DNA from: Saccharina japonica
Lineage: Eukaryota > Sar > Phaeophyceae > Laminariales > Laminariaceae
DNA length: 64,000 bases
Assembly (NCBI GenBank): GCA_008828725.1
Contig: MEHQ01003657.1
Span: 1 to 64,000, forward strand
Reading direction: 5' to 3'
Part shown: piece after piece, positions 37,076 through 49,149 of the stretch
Layout of the letters: every line of letters begins with the position of its first letter
Numbering within the stretch: the first letter of the stretch is position 1
Position numbers and translations under genes: made by a program
The notes under the pieces: generated by a model
Database searches by the model: none
What the model was told of the DNA's origin: nothing
Seen by the model: the letters and a program-made list of their open reading frames with translations, nothing else

Positions 37076-37725
37076 AACCAAAAAATAACAAATATACAAA
37101 GCAACACCAGACGATCGCCGAGGCTCACCAAGATACATCCGCCCAGGTCATTCGTCCAACTGCTTCACCCTAGACACACTTCCTGTGCGCCCGTATTTTC
37201 CACTCCAAGCTTTCCCATGTAGCCACTAGCGTGTGGCACAAGCAGGCGCCCATATGCAAATCAACAATGTGGGAGTATGCTCACGAAATAACACTTTTCA
37301 TAATCTTGGAAGGTTTTTTTAATTGGGGGACACCTAAGAAAAACCCCGGTCAGTGTCGGGAGAAAGGAAAAAGCATTCGCCGTTTGACTTATATCTCATA
37401 TGCCAGGAGAGGGTGAGCTTTGTTGGTCGCTACTGTAAACAGCACTCGACAAACACATCTTGATGCGTGTATCGACACTTGCGAAGTACCACTGTATCGT
37501 GGTGTCAGCGGTACAGAGAGGTTGTCGAGATGTCTGAGGGATATGCGCGGAAGTCTCTATAAACAAATAGGACGGAACCCTATACCTCCTACTGCAAAGA
37601 GCACTACGGTTTACCTTTGTGAGATGACCTGGCGTGACACACACTGACAGACTGACGGTACTGTAGTGCGTACAAGGGTTTTACTTGTGACGCCGCCCGC
37701 TCAATGTAAGCAGAAGCCTAGAATG

Positions 37726-38429
37726 TAGGGCTGGGCACTGTATGTACTGGCTGCGTCATATGCCAGTACACTGGACCCGACCAGTGCACTGGTGGTCGCG
37801 GCGAAGCCGCCACCCCTGCCCCCCCCCCCCCCCCCCCCGGCTGGTGAGGGGGCCCCGCCGGAGGCGCCTCCGGAGGGCCGCACCCTGCCGGAGTCACGTT
37901 TTTACGCGTTTTGGCTTCACTAGATAGAGCTAAAAAACACGTCGTTTTTGGACCATTTCAAATGCAATTTGGTGGTAGATTGACTAAGAAAAAAATTTAA
38001 AAAAAAGCAAAAGCGAGCGAAGCGTATGATGGACAGGAGTGTGCGGAAATACGGCACACTGTAGCACGCAGCCTGGATACTGAAAAGGTGGGACACGGGT
38101 TCAAAAACGTGTTTGAAGTATGAAATACCGAATCGCTACAATTTGCGAAATCGCGGCCTCAGAGACGTGAATATCCACGTACATATCCATTTATATTGTT
38201 CCAGACATGATGTTTACTCAGATTCCCCTCTCTAGCTGTGCTGCGTGCCCTCTCTGCTCTTTACGCCGTGAGTTTTGATGGGTTTACGCTGTTTAATGAG
38301 GCGTTATTGTAGGACGGACGTAAATACTCAAAGTACTGGCACCCTGGCAGCCCCCTCAGCCAGTACAGTAGTACTGCCAGTACAGCTACGTAGTACTAGC
38401 AGTACATACTGGACCAGGGCCCAGCCCTA
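37726..38429. mobile_element. hAT-like non-autonomous element 3 (GTACTGG subterminal motif)
   Basis: Perfect 11-bp termini tagggctgggc / gcccagcccta with a perfect 8-bp duplication, ctagaatg, at 37718-37725 and 38430-38437. The sub-ends contain many gtactgg/ccagtac copies. The interior has a 20-C run (37819-37838) and a GC-rich palindromic patch (ggaggcgcctcc). No transposase frame. Confidence 0.9.
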
Positions 38430-39635
38430 CTAGAATGAGGTATGGTTACTGCGGTATTGACGGCTTAATTCTTTGATGATGTCGTACATACTCACCTTGG
38501 ATTACCCTCGGAATATGTGTCTGTGGGCAAAAGAAGAAGATAGCAGCAACCAACTGAATGAACAGCCGCCAGGGGGAGACCATATGACGTACACTTAGTG
38601 TTAATGGGAAGTGATAATTGTGCCCCCTGGGCCCACTTTTGTGAATGACGCCCCCGGGGGCACTTTAGCTTATTACGCCCCCGGAATAGTGGCAGAATAC
38701 AAAGGACGCCACCACGAGCGATTACGAGGACCGCAGGTGTAGGGCACCAGACCTCTATGGGATTTGTCTCCTACATGTGCTGCTGTGGTGTGTGCAGTAA
38801 TTCCGCCGGTCATCGCGTTTCGCCCAATATACAGGCAGCTTCGTGTTGTCGATGCTCATGATCTTTCCACAGGCATTGTTTTTTGGGTGCATCATCAACC
38901 TAAAGGTGCTTCAACATGAAGCACGCACCACAGGGGATTAGGACGGCCGTAGGGCATTGTATGCGGCATGTGCTGCTGTGATGTATGCAGTAATTTAGCC
39001 AGGGATCGCTTCTCGCTCGATGTGCAGGCGTGTTTGTGTTCTGGTATTTCCAGGATTGATTTGGGGGGTCACATCAACCTAGAAGTGCCTCCGAAGGCAG
39101 ACAACGTGAAGCACGCTAGCACGAGCGATTACAACGATGGTAGGGCACCAGACGTCTCCGGAACTTGTGTACGGCAACTACTTTGGTGGTGTGTGCAGCA
39201 GCTCCACCGGCCACTGCTTCTAGCCCGATATATAAACGGGTTCTTGTTCTCGATACTACGGATATCTCAAGGCATTGTTTGGGGGCCTGTCAAGCTAAAC
39301 GTGCCTCCGGAAACAAACTACATGAAGCGCGCTACCGCAAGCGATCACGACGACCGTAGCACACCACCATAGCCTGGAGCTTGTCTATGGCATTTGCTGC
39401 TACGGTGTGTGCAGTATTTTTTCTTTTCGGGCCAATCACTTTTAGCCTTATCCCAACCCAAAACAATGCCTGCAAACATCATGAGTATCTAGAATGCGAA
39501 CCCGTCTGTATGTCTGGCGAGAAGCGATGCCCGGTGGAACTACTGTACACACCGCAGCAGCAGATAACGTAGACAATCCCTAGACAGGTCTGGTGCAATG
39601 CGATCGTCGTAATCGCTCGTCGTGACGTGCTTCAT
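38205..39635. repeat. 1.43-kb tandem duplication, copy 1
   Basis: Runs from acatgatgtttactc, inside hAT-like element 3, to cgtgacgtgcttcat. Copy 2 follows directly. Within the unit there are about four degenerate ~200-bp subunits (shared words: tgctgctgtggtgtgtgcagta, caggcattgtttt, aacatgaagca or acgtgaagca). The 134-codon ORF at 38968-39372 is not called: all four of its differences from copy 2 change the amino acid. Confidence 0.95.
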
Positions 39636-41071
39636 ACATGATGTTTACTCAGATTCCCCTCTCTAGCTGTGCTGCGTGCCCTCTCTGCTCTTTACGCCGT
39701 GAGTTTTGATGGGTTTACGCTGTTTAATGAGGCGTTATTGTAGGACGGACGTAAATACTCAAAGTACTGGCACCCTGGCAGCCCCCTCAGCCAGTACAGT
39801 AGTACTGCCAGTACAGCTACGTAGTACTAGCAGTACATACTGGACCAGGGCCCAGCCCTACTAGAATGAGGTATGGTTACTGCGGTATTAACGGCTTAAT
39901 TCTTTGATGATGTCGTACTTAATCACCTTGGATTACCCTCGGAATATGTGTCTGTGGGCAAAAGAAGAAGATAGCAGCAACCAACTGAATGAACAGCCGC
40001 CAGGGGGAGACCATATGACGTACACTTAGGGTTAATGGGAAGTGATAAATGTGCCCCCTGGGCCACTTTTGTGAATGACGCCCCCGCGGGCGGGGGCACG
40101 TTAGCTTATTACGCCCCCGGAATTGTGGCAGAATACAAAGGACGCCACCACGAGCGATTTCGACGACCGTAGGTGTAGGGCACCAGACCTCTATGGGAGT
40201 TGTCTCCTACATGTGCTGCTGTGGTGTGTGCAGTAATTCCGCCGGTCATCGCGTTTCGCCCAATATACAGGCAGCTTCGTGTTGTCGATGCTCATGATCT
40301 TTCCACAGGCATTGTTTTTTGGGTGCATCATCAACCTAAAGGTGCTTCAACATGAAGCACGCACCACGGGGGATTAGGACGGCCGTAGGGCATTGTATGC
40401 GGCATGTGCTGCTGTGATGTATGCAGTAATTTAGCCAGGGTTCGCTTCTCGCTCCATGTGCAGGGGTGTTTGTGTTCTGGTATTTCCAGGATTGATTTGG
40501 GGGGTCACATCAACCTAGTAGTGCCTCCGAAGGCAGACAACGTGAAGCACGCTAGCACGAGCGATTACAACGATGGTAGGGCACCAGACGTCTCCGGAAC
40601 TTGTGTACGGCAACTACTTTGGTGGTGTGTGCAGCAGCTCCACCGGCCACTGCTTCTAGCCCGATATATAAACGGGTTCTTGTTCTCGATACTACGGATA
40701 TCTCAAGGCATTGTTTGGGGGCCTGTCAAGCTAAACGTGCCTCCGGAAACAAACTACATGAAGCGCGCTACCGCAAGCGATCACGACGACCGTAGCACAC
40801 CACCATAGCCTGGAGCTTGTCTATGGCATTTGCTGCTACGGTGTGTGCAGTATTTTTTCTTTTCGGGCCAATCACTTTTAGCCTTATCCCAACCCAAAAC
40901 AATGCCTGCAAACATCATGAGTATCTAGAATGCGAACCCGTCTGTATGTCTGGCGAGAAGCGATGCCCGGTGGAACTACTGTACACACCGCAGCAGCAGA
41001 TAACGTAGACAATCCCTAGACAGGTCTGGTGCAATGCGATCGTCGTAATCGCTCGTCGTGACGTGCTTCAT
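39636..41071. repeat. 1.43-kb tandem duplication, copy 2
   Basis: Nearly identical to copy 1. It carries a second, truncated right end of hAT-like element 3 (39636-39860) with its flanking ctagaatg (39861-39868), so the duplication came after the insertion. The similarity ends after cttcat at 41071. Confidence 0.95.
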
Positions 41072-41334
41072 GCAGCCTTTTTTCTGGAGGCACCTTTAGC
41101 TTGGTGAGCCCCCAAAAATGGGCTGGAGATATCCTGGCTTTCGAGAACACGAACACGTATGTATATGAGAAGAATATGGAGGTACATTTAATTAATTTTT
41201 TCCGCACACAAGGGGCAGGAAGTATTAATTAATTGAGTCGTCGACCAACGTCGCCGACTGCACGGTTACGTACGTCCTGAATTTTTCCGCCAACGTGCTC
41301 TTCGTTCGTGGTAGAAATCACCCACGACCTCGGC

Positions 41335-41613
41335 TTAATTGCTTCCCCCACCCCACCCGGCTGACACTTCGCGCACGCCGTGTGCCTTGGCCGCTTCACG
41401 GATTATGTAGCCGTTTTCGATGGCAACGATGCCGGTCCCCTGCAACACGTTGAAGGCGATGGCGTCTTGACGTACCATTCGCTTCAGGTGTAGGCAGTCG
41501 GTGGTGGGCGATCTTTGGCTGGGAGGTGTAACTGAAGACATCAGGCTTGTTGTGGTGGAGGAAGTCAAACCAGAGTGGCAGATGGGGGGGGGCGGGGGTG
41601 GGTTGCCTTCCAC
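41335..41613 (-). pseudogene. Fragment with pipsqueak-type helix-turn-helix
   Basis: The frame contains LKRMVRQDAIAFNVLQG followed by AIENGYIIREAAKAHGV (residues about 62-80). This resembles the psq/CENP-B-type DNA-binding motif (A-[VI]-x-x-G-x-S-[IL]-R-x-A-A-x-x-[YH]-G-V) found at the N-terminus of pogo/Tigger-like transposases and related genes. It diverges at the usual P-x-S-T-L position (REVSAG here) and hits a stop soon after. No DDE domain is found nearby. It could also be an isolated exon. The upstream part is Pro/Ser/Thr-rich and uninformative. Confidence 0.4.
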
Positions 41614-41929
41614 AATGGTCTAGCAAGTAAATCTCCATATATGGCCAATCACTGCAAGGGAGATATCGTATCCTCAATCGGGCCAATCACAAGAAGCGAG
41701 CAATACCGCTAGGTCCCGATCGACCGCAAACGACAGTCACCGTATATTCTCTTGCGTGCATGTCACCTTAGTGGATCGCACACTTGCTTTGCCTCCTATA
41801 CTCGTATAGTCGTAGTGGTGATCTCCACTGTATTGTAGTGTCCAGCCGAGCAAAAACGCGTTACCAGGTAAATAGAAAAAAAAACTAAAATTGCATGCCC
41901 AACCGCAAAGTAAGTAACTCAATATATTT

Positions 41930-42245
41930 GGCGCCCGGTTCGATTGCACGCGGTCGCTGCGACGACTTTTATTTTTTTGCAATCGGCGATTTTACGAAAT
42001 TGAGGAATTTTGGCCGTTCACAATTCGCGCTTGGCGCTCACGGCCTCCGGCGGCTCCTGCGGATGGCTAATTGTATTTATGTACCTTGTGGGTGGGAGCA
42101 GGGTGTCAAATGGGATCATATCCGGGTTGGATCAAGTTTGGGTGGGATCAGGAGAGCAAACAAAGGCCTGTTTTGTTTTCCTGCCTGTTTTTGTTTCCCG
42201 TACGTTTTTATGGGGAATATTCCCAGAATGTTCTATATCTACAAT
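41930..42245 (+). repeat. Dispersed repeat family D, copy 1 (decayed reading frame)
   Basis: Matches 49150-49350 in inverted orientation. One frame aligns in protein: AHGLRRLLRM...PCGWEQ..KWDHIRVGSSLG here against ANGLWRLLPM...PCKLSK..DWDHTQIGIDLG there. Product not recognised. Confidence 0.5.
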
Positions 42246-42249
42246 GTGG

Positions 42250-45165
42250 AAGACTCTACCGAATAACTCAACGCAGCATCCGCTGCAGTCGTCATTAGCA
42301 CCTCACATTACATTGGGGACCAGCCACTCACTATAGGCAAAAAATAACACCAGGCTGAACTCACAACGCATGACAGCATGTATGTACGAATATGGCGACA
42401 CATCCGCCGTTGCCGAAGCAGCGGGTCGGGTTTTTTCTTGCATCTTTAGGGTTCGCTTGTTTAATCTAGCTCTTGTTGTCGAAGTCAGGAAACAAATTGC
42501 ACTACTTGTAGCCATGTGTTCTTCGCAGTTAAATCTGTATGGGCATGGTCGTGAGCAATCATGCCAGGCCTCTCGGAACGCCAAATAATGCACCGAATAA
42601 TTCCCGACAAAGGCTCTGCGGACATGAATGATAATGCCGTCTGACAACTGAACCATATTTACTGCTGTCGACCCCGACCCAGCGGGAGCAAATCATAACG
42701 TGATACCCATGACGCAACAACAACACAATGAATGAGTGCATAATAGGACATCATTAATAGTTAATTGTTGACAAATACTCTACGTAGTTATCTCGCAACG
42801 CTAATACCTGCTATTATTATCGTGTTCATCCTGTTTATCTAGACACCCGCGTGCTACCAGCACGTACTGGAGCGCTAGGCTGTTTTAGTACCTCCGGAGG
42901 CACACGCCGCGATGCCAGTACTCGTAGTGTGACTCCCTATCTATCATGTGCATATTTTCGCTGTATTCATACAACATAATATTGATTTTTTACATTGCCG
43001 CAACTCTGCCGCCAGGGGAAGCAGTATATACCATACTGGACCAAACTTTCCGCAACCCCTTCAAATCAACACAATATTTTCTTGCGGGAACAAATAGTTA
43101 CATTTCCTGCGACACCCGGCCCCCGTTTCGTACATTCTCCAAAGCCTACGATACAACGCCATTTTTTTAATTAATTCATACTAATTTAAGTCATTAATTA
43201 GTTTTCACCTTCGAAGGACACGATATCAAGCGAGAAGCGATGGCCGGCGGAACTTGCGCACAGGCTCCAGAGGCACATACCGTAGACAACCCCCAAAGGG
43301 GGCTCGTATCCTACGGTCGCTGTCATCGCGCGTTATATCATGATGTATACTCCGCGGGCACTCTTAGCTTATTGTGCCGCCAATATCTGGGGCGCAAATA
43401 TCTAAAGTGACCTAGGGGGCGTTGTTAACCAAAGTGCCCGCGGGCGCACATTTATCTCTTCCCTTTTATCATATAACACGAACACCAGACAATTTTAATA
43501 GCAACACATATGGAGGACAACACTTTGTGTATTTTGTAGCTTATATTAAAAGTAGTAGAAGCCGGCGTACAACGGCGCCACGCTGCTACTTGTATGCACA
43601 GATCAACGTGGTGAGACAAGTGAAAAAAATGCTGATCCTGCCTCGACAAAACTAAACTATAATGCTGTAAGTACCGTGCGAGGGGGGAGGGGGGTGTGGG
43701 GTAGGCTGGCAAGGGAAAACGGCTAATAACGTGCCTCAGTTTTCTTAGAGAATCAGTAGAACCTGTTGATTTATCTCTTTAGGGGACCCTTCGGTCATGA
43801 AAAAAACAAAGTACTTTAATCTTAACAATTATTAATATATATTTCTTGTTTTTTTTACAGCAGCAGCACTATTTCTGGTTTAATAACACAATATCAGCAC
43901 TCCTTACGGAAAACGGATGAGCTCCAGTTCTAATGCTCAGACCTTCGACAGACCAACGTATAGCTTGTTTGTTATGGTCTCTAGGAGGTATTCGGGCTCT
44001 TGGATCTGCAAGGGAGCGTACGCATTGCTGTGTTTGCATCACGAAACGAAAGTGATCCGCAGCAAGATTTTGATCGTTTCAAAACTCCTGTTTGGTACGC
44101 GTATATATACTCTGCTCTGGCCACGTTGGACGCTGCGAACGGTCGAACTAGAGGCCCAGGTAGGTTTGACTACTAGTGCTCGGCGTCCTCGTCGAAAAAG
44201 TAAGTTGAAACGGTATCGGGAACCGGAGAAACTGCCATTTTCCAAATTCGCCTTCGGTACTAGGGGTATGGCGAGTCGGTTTCGTGTAAGAGACAGTTTC
44301 CGTGATGAACAAGTATTTTATCGATACGCCCCCTGAGACACAATTATTCACGATTATCTATGCTCTCTAAAGCTACTCATCGGTTGCAATTCTGAGCATT
44401 AAAACGGGAGAAATGTCGTTTCCGTATGGAGTCGTGGAAATGTTGAGATTATACCCGAACTAGTATTGCAACTGAAAAACACTACAACGGATTTGTATTT
44501 TATTTCCTCTTCTATTTTTAGCCCAAAGGGCCCCCTTAACGTGTACACGGACTTGGCACAGGCAGGCGACGTCGTGACTCAAGACAGCAGTAATCCAGAG
44601 ACTCTCTTATGCGTTATTTCCATTGCTGTCGAGGTGACTCGGTCAGAATATCGAGTGATATCGAGCGGCTCACATAATATCCCGATGTCCCATATGCCAC
44701 CACAATAATCCCTGTCAAGCATGTGGAACTCCTAACTATGTATCGCATGCCTTGTGGTACTCAGAACAACCAACTGAACCACTGCGGTGTTAACAGTTAA
44801 CAGCGAAAACCCAGCATCGGGGCTGGCCGCCATGTTAACCCGGATTTGAGGTCTTTGCCGGGGGAAGGGGGGAAAAGTAGGGCGAGGCGACTACATGGAA
44901 CGGAATAAACAAAACATAAAACATAGATAGACATTTGTATTGGGCCCCGCGACAACGTGAAACGGAATATACTGTGCCTCGAAATTCAGCACTGTTTAGA
45001 AATAGTGAGTGTACAGATACAGGCGGACCGGTACGAACTCCAATAAAGGACGTTGGTATATTCTGGTATTACTAGCGGTAAGGCCACGGCTCCGCCCGTG
45101 GCGCTAGACCTGCATTTCCAAAAGTACTGAGTAAAAAATTAATAAGCTGGTGTGATGTACAACTC
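42250..45165. other. Intergenic, no confident gene
   Basis: A 139-codon plus ORF (43917-44336, basic C-terminal half) has no recognised domain. It follows an acceptor-like tract tttcttgttttttttacag (43842-43860), so a plus-strand exon is possible but unsupported. 43240-43450 is a diverged relative of the 38.6-kb tandem unit (gcgggcac...tagcttatt). A hairpin with ggccacggctccgcccgtgg lies at 45082. Confidence 0.4.
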
Positions 45166-45169
45166 TGAC

Positions 45170-46610
45170 AGGAAATGTAACAAGCATCGTGCGGGCCGGG
45201 ATCGACCCGGGGGATATCCGTTTTCGCCCCTGGATTGTTGGAGTTGTAGATATATGGAAGGGTTTATGATCCGGGTATGGAACACTATCGTGACCGGGTG
45301 TGGCGGGACCTCGGCGTTGTCCCGAGGGGCAACTCTCGCCGCGCGCTGACTCCATGATCTACAGCCCATTAATCAATCAGCCGATGGGGGTGATGTTTCC
45401 ACACCTTGCGAGACGGTATCGGCCCGGGGGAACTCCGGTTTAGTCCCCAGATTGTTGGAGTTGTAGATGTATGGAAGGATTCCTGATCCAGGAATTGGAC
45501 ACTATCATCCCCGGGTGCTGACGGACCTCGACGTTGTCCCGAGGGGCAAATCGCGCTGGCTCCATGAGCTCCAGTCCTATCAGCAATCAGCTTTTGGGGA
45601 AAGAGTTTCCACAGCCCGCGAGGCGGTTTCGACCCAGGGGAACTCTGTTTTGATCCCCGGTTTGTTGAATTTGTAGATGTATGGAAGGATTCCTGATACA
45701 GGGATGGGGCACTATCATCTCCGGGTGCGGACGGACCTCGGCGTTGTCCAGAGGGGCAACTCGTGCTGGCTTCATGAGCTCCAGCCCTATCAGCAATCAG
45801 CCTTTGGGGGAAGAGGTTCCACAGCATGCGAGGCGGTTTCGACCCAGGGGAACTCTGTTTTGGTCCCCGGATTATTGAATTTGTAGATGTATGGAAGGAC
45901 TTCGGATCCGGGGACAGGGCACTATCATACCCGGGTGCGGCAGAACCTCGGCGTTGTCCCGAGGAGCAACTCCAGCCACGCGCTGGCCCCATAAGCCCCA
46001 GTCCAATCCCTAATCAGCCTACGGGGGAAGGGTTTCCTTACCTTGCGAGGCATCGGCTCGCGGCAGAACCCCGCTTTCCTCGCAGTTATTTTTGGATTTC
46101 CTATCAATTGAAGGATTTTTGAAAAGGGGATGTGGCCTTGTCGTACCGTGGTGCGGTGGGACCCCGGCGTTGTCCGAGTGGACAATCCACGCCGCGGGCT
46201 GTCTTTATGAGCCCCATTTAACCGTAAATCAGACGGTGAGGTTGGGGTTTCCAAACCTTGCGCGGCGGTATCGAACCGGGGGATGTCGTTTTTTGTCGTC
46301 GCGTTGTTGGAGATGTGTATGCATGGAAGGATTCATGATGAGGGGATTGGGCCCTATCGTCCACATGTACAGCTGGCTCCATGAGCCTCAGCCAATCAGT
46401 CATCAGCCAACATGGGTGGGGTTTCCACACCGTGCGGGGCGGTGTCGACCCGGGGGGTCGCCCCGGTTGGTCGGAGTTGTAACGATAAGGGGTTCACGAT
46501 ATGGGGAGGGTACCCTATCTTACCTAGGGTGTGGTGGAACCTTGATGGTTCTATTCAGCAACAATATTCCAGAAAGATCCAGCGGCCTCTGACATGGATT
46601 TGGTCAGCCA
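45170..46610. repeat. ~210-bp satellite, about seven units
   Basis: The anchor atggaaggat recurs at 45471, 45681 and 45891 (exactly 210 bp apart) and, more diverged, near 45253, 46108, 46321 and 46485. Because 210 is divisible by three, minus-strand frame 45369-45992 stays open as ~70-residue repeats (CPSGQRRG, ESFHTSTN, SSPGSKPPR). On the plus strand each unit ends with a stop. Treated as satellite DNA, not a gene. Confidence 0.9.
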
Positions 46611-46658
46611 ATCAGCTGCCGATTTCGTAATTAAAAATTGTTGGTCACCGACTAGGCT

Positions 46659-46895
46659 GGATGGATGGCTGTCAGGACTTCCTCGGGATCGTGACACACG
46701 GCCACGACAGTCGGCTACGCTCGGCACGCAACGTCCAGGACTCGGCGCAGCGTGAGACGCGGTAGCCCGCTTATTTGGATGGATGGCCGTCAGGATTTCC
46801 TCGGGATCGTAACACACGGCCACGACTGTCGGCAACGCTCAAGCCTTCACGGCCAGGACTCGGCGCAGCGTGAGACGCAGTGTCCCGCTTATTTT
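46659..46895. repeat. 118-bp tandem repeat, two copies
   Basis: ggatggatggctgtcagga and ggatggatggccgtcagga start units at 46659 and 46777. Each runs to aggactcggcgcagcgtgag. Confidence 0.9.
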
Positions 46896-47338
46896 GTCTA
46901 GCACTGTCTCGACCGATGCTACTAAGCGGGACTGAAACGCTCTGGATCGGGAGGAACGCGAGACCATGACGACAATACTCGCACTGTGCTGTGATGTTGC
47001 CATCTGCACGGAAGTATAAGGACCATTGATTGATAAAGTTTTAGTATAAATGGACCTTACATTGCCGTCCGTAATCACTGTCGTTGGGATTGGTGCAGGA
47101 CTCGGCGCAGCGTGAGACGCAGTGTCCCGCTTATTTTGTCTAGCACTGTCTCGACCGATGCTACTAAGCGGGACTGAAACGCTCTGGATCGGGAGGAACG
47201 CGAGACCATGACGACAATACTCGCACTGTGCTGTGATGTTGCCATCTGCACGGAAGTATAAGGACCATTGATTGATAAAGTTTTAGTATAAATGGACCTT
47301 ACATTGCCGTCCGTAATCACTGTCGTTGGGATTGGTGC
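46855..47338. repeat. Identical 242-bp tandem duplication
   Basis: Units 46855-47096 and 47097-47338 appear identical throughout by eye. A diverged relative follows at 47361-47470 (aaggactcggcagggcatgag...ctgaaacgctc). Overlaps the end of the 118-bp repeat. Confidence 0.95.
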
Positions 47339-47826
47339 AACGCTAATCGCGCGACGGCAAGGACTCGGCAGGGCATGAGACCCAGCGTTATACTGGCTGT
47401 CTCACCCAGCCTCCATACCTAGGGGGGAAGCTGGGCCTGAAACGCTCTTGATCGCGAGATCATGATTGCAGACAGACATACTAACATCATTTAATAATAT
47501 ATATATGGGACGGGTATACATACGTGTCGCAGTCCTGCCGCAGTGCAGTTTCGTGGTGAAACAAGATGAAGTAGCCTGGTCGTTGAATGTTACGTGCTGA
47601 CTAAATGAAATGGGTATGCATGTGGGGAGGCTATTGAAATAATGGTGCGCTGTCGTAGACTGGTTACATGGAGGAGAAAGAACCCGGCCTGCAATGGTGT
47701 TGGGGTTCTATGGTCCCAACGGATCTGTTCGTTTTCGCATCGAACACAAACGATATTATATGTGCAGCAATATTGCGCACAATATCCATGTTACCAAAGG
47801 AGTAGGGCCGCAAACGGTGGAAAAAA

Positions 47827-47890
47827 GTGGCGGTGGCGGCGGTGGTGGCGGCGGAGGCGGCGGTGGTGGCGGCGGAGGCGGCGGCGACGG
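47827..47890. repeat. GGC/GGT trinucleotide run
   Basis: Imperfect (GGN)n tract. It encodes polyglycine or polyproline in passing ORFs (47694-48020 plus, 47756-48187 minus), which I do not call genes. Confidence 0.9.
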
Positions 47891-47939
47891 CACTTGTAAT
47901 TCCAAATGGAGGTCACCGCTTACATTGCTATGGCGATTT

Positions 47940-48115
47940 TCGTCATTGGAAGCTGCTTCCATGCAAGCTTCCAAAAAAGCAGTGGAAGGAAGCAGTGGAG
48001 GCTTCCGCGGAAAGGCTTGAGTACTTCCACGGAAGCTGTGGCCATCCTCACCTAAGCCACTTCTTTGACAGTGGAAGTGGTGGAAGCTTCGAATGTTCAA
48101 TCTACTTCCATGAAC
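47940..48115. repeat. GGAAG/CTTCC-dense stretch
   Basis: ggaagc, gcttcc and gtggaag words recur in both orientations at short intervals, giving many small potential hairpins. Confidence 0.6.
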
Positions 48116-48639
48116 AAAAGGACATACCACACCCGGTTTTACAGGATGAAACACTACTCTACGAGTAGGCACAACGTGGATGAGCAAAGCTTCGTCTTGG
48201 TCTCGTCTCGTGTCTTAAAGAAATGATGCATGTGGTATTGTCAGGCCCACCCTCCTACTGATAAGGGGACGGAGAAGTTCTGCCTTGTTTCTGCGGAAAT
48301 ATTAGTACAGCAGCATGGTGGCACCCCCTACGAAATATCACACAAACACTGGCAACTTGTTTGTCTTCAAATTAATGACGACGATTATCTATATCACGAA
48401 TGCAGAAACGAAATGGAAGAATGCGCGGCAAGGTATCGTCTCGACTAGCCCCTGAATTATATTTTTGTTACTCGTTTTTGTTTGTTTGTTCGTTTCTTGC
48501 TGACTTGCTCACTCGGGGGGGGGGGTAGTACCGGCTGTTGACACCGTCTTTTTGAGAAGCAGGAAGGAGGTTGCAGATGGTGTGACATGGTCTCCGTGTC
48601 GGTCTTGTAGCAGAGAGGGGAATGTGTTATTATCATCGC

Positions 48640-48900
48640 CTTGACAACGATGTTTCTCTTTTCCTCTCTTCTAGTGTCTTCTTTCTTGCTATTTTTATTT
48701 TTGCCTTGTTTCTCCTTTTTGAAACCGCCCTCTGCCGGTGTCTTCCTTTTCTTCGTGTTGCCCCGGCCGTGCAGCAGCTATCTGTACCTCTCTTGGGCAC
48801 GTGTTTTTTTTTTTTATCTTCTAAGGGCGATCTGTCTCCCTGCGTCATTTATATTCTGTTTCGTTTCAGAATTCGTTTTTTATTTGTCTTTTAGTTCTTA
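48640..48900. repeat. Pyrimidine-rich tract (plus strand)
   Basis: Dominated by ctctt, tttctt and ttctcc words. Overlapping Phe/Leu/Ser-rich ORFs here are compositional. Confidence 0.7.
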
Positions 48901-49040
48901 TGTTTTGGTTCGGCTTGTGTCGCTGTGTTCTCGTACCCGGCACGTTAGCATCTCACTTGCCTTGCCTATTAATTTGCGTTTATTTAGTTTTGGTTTTTCT
49001 CTGTTTCGCAGTCTGTGACCACATAATTTGTATCTCTCTA

Positions 49041-49124
49041 GGATTAGGAATCAGGAAACACACTGGGTGTACCGATGTGGTTGCGTAGAAAGAACGGGTT
49101 TAATGTGAAGACAACACGCACACG
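49041..49124 (+). repeat. Diverged copy of the 14.6-kb tandem repeat core
   Basis: gaggaatc-like start, cacactgggtgt...gatgtgg, gtagaaag and gggtttaatgtgaa match the 14.75-14.82 kb segment in order. Confidence 0.6.
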
Positions 49125-49149
49125 TTGGGGAACTAAGAGACACCCAAGA

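Noticed and set aside
38968..39372. 134-codon ORF, present twice (also 40404-40808)
   Set aside because: All visible differences between the two copies change the amino acid, and the frame crosses degenerate ~200-bp repeats.
45369..45992. 207-codon repeat-protein gene
   Set aside because: A 210-bp satellite period keeps the frame open without selection. Kept only as a finding.
47694..48020. 108-codon ORF with polyglycine
   Set aside because: Created by the GGC microsatellite; no conserved sequence around it.
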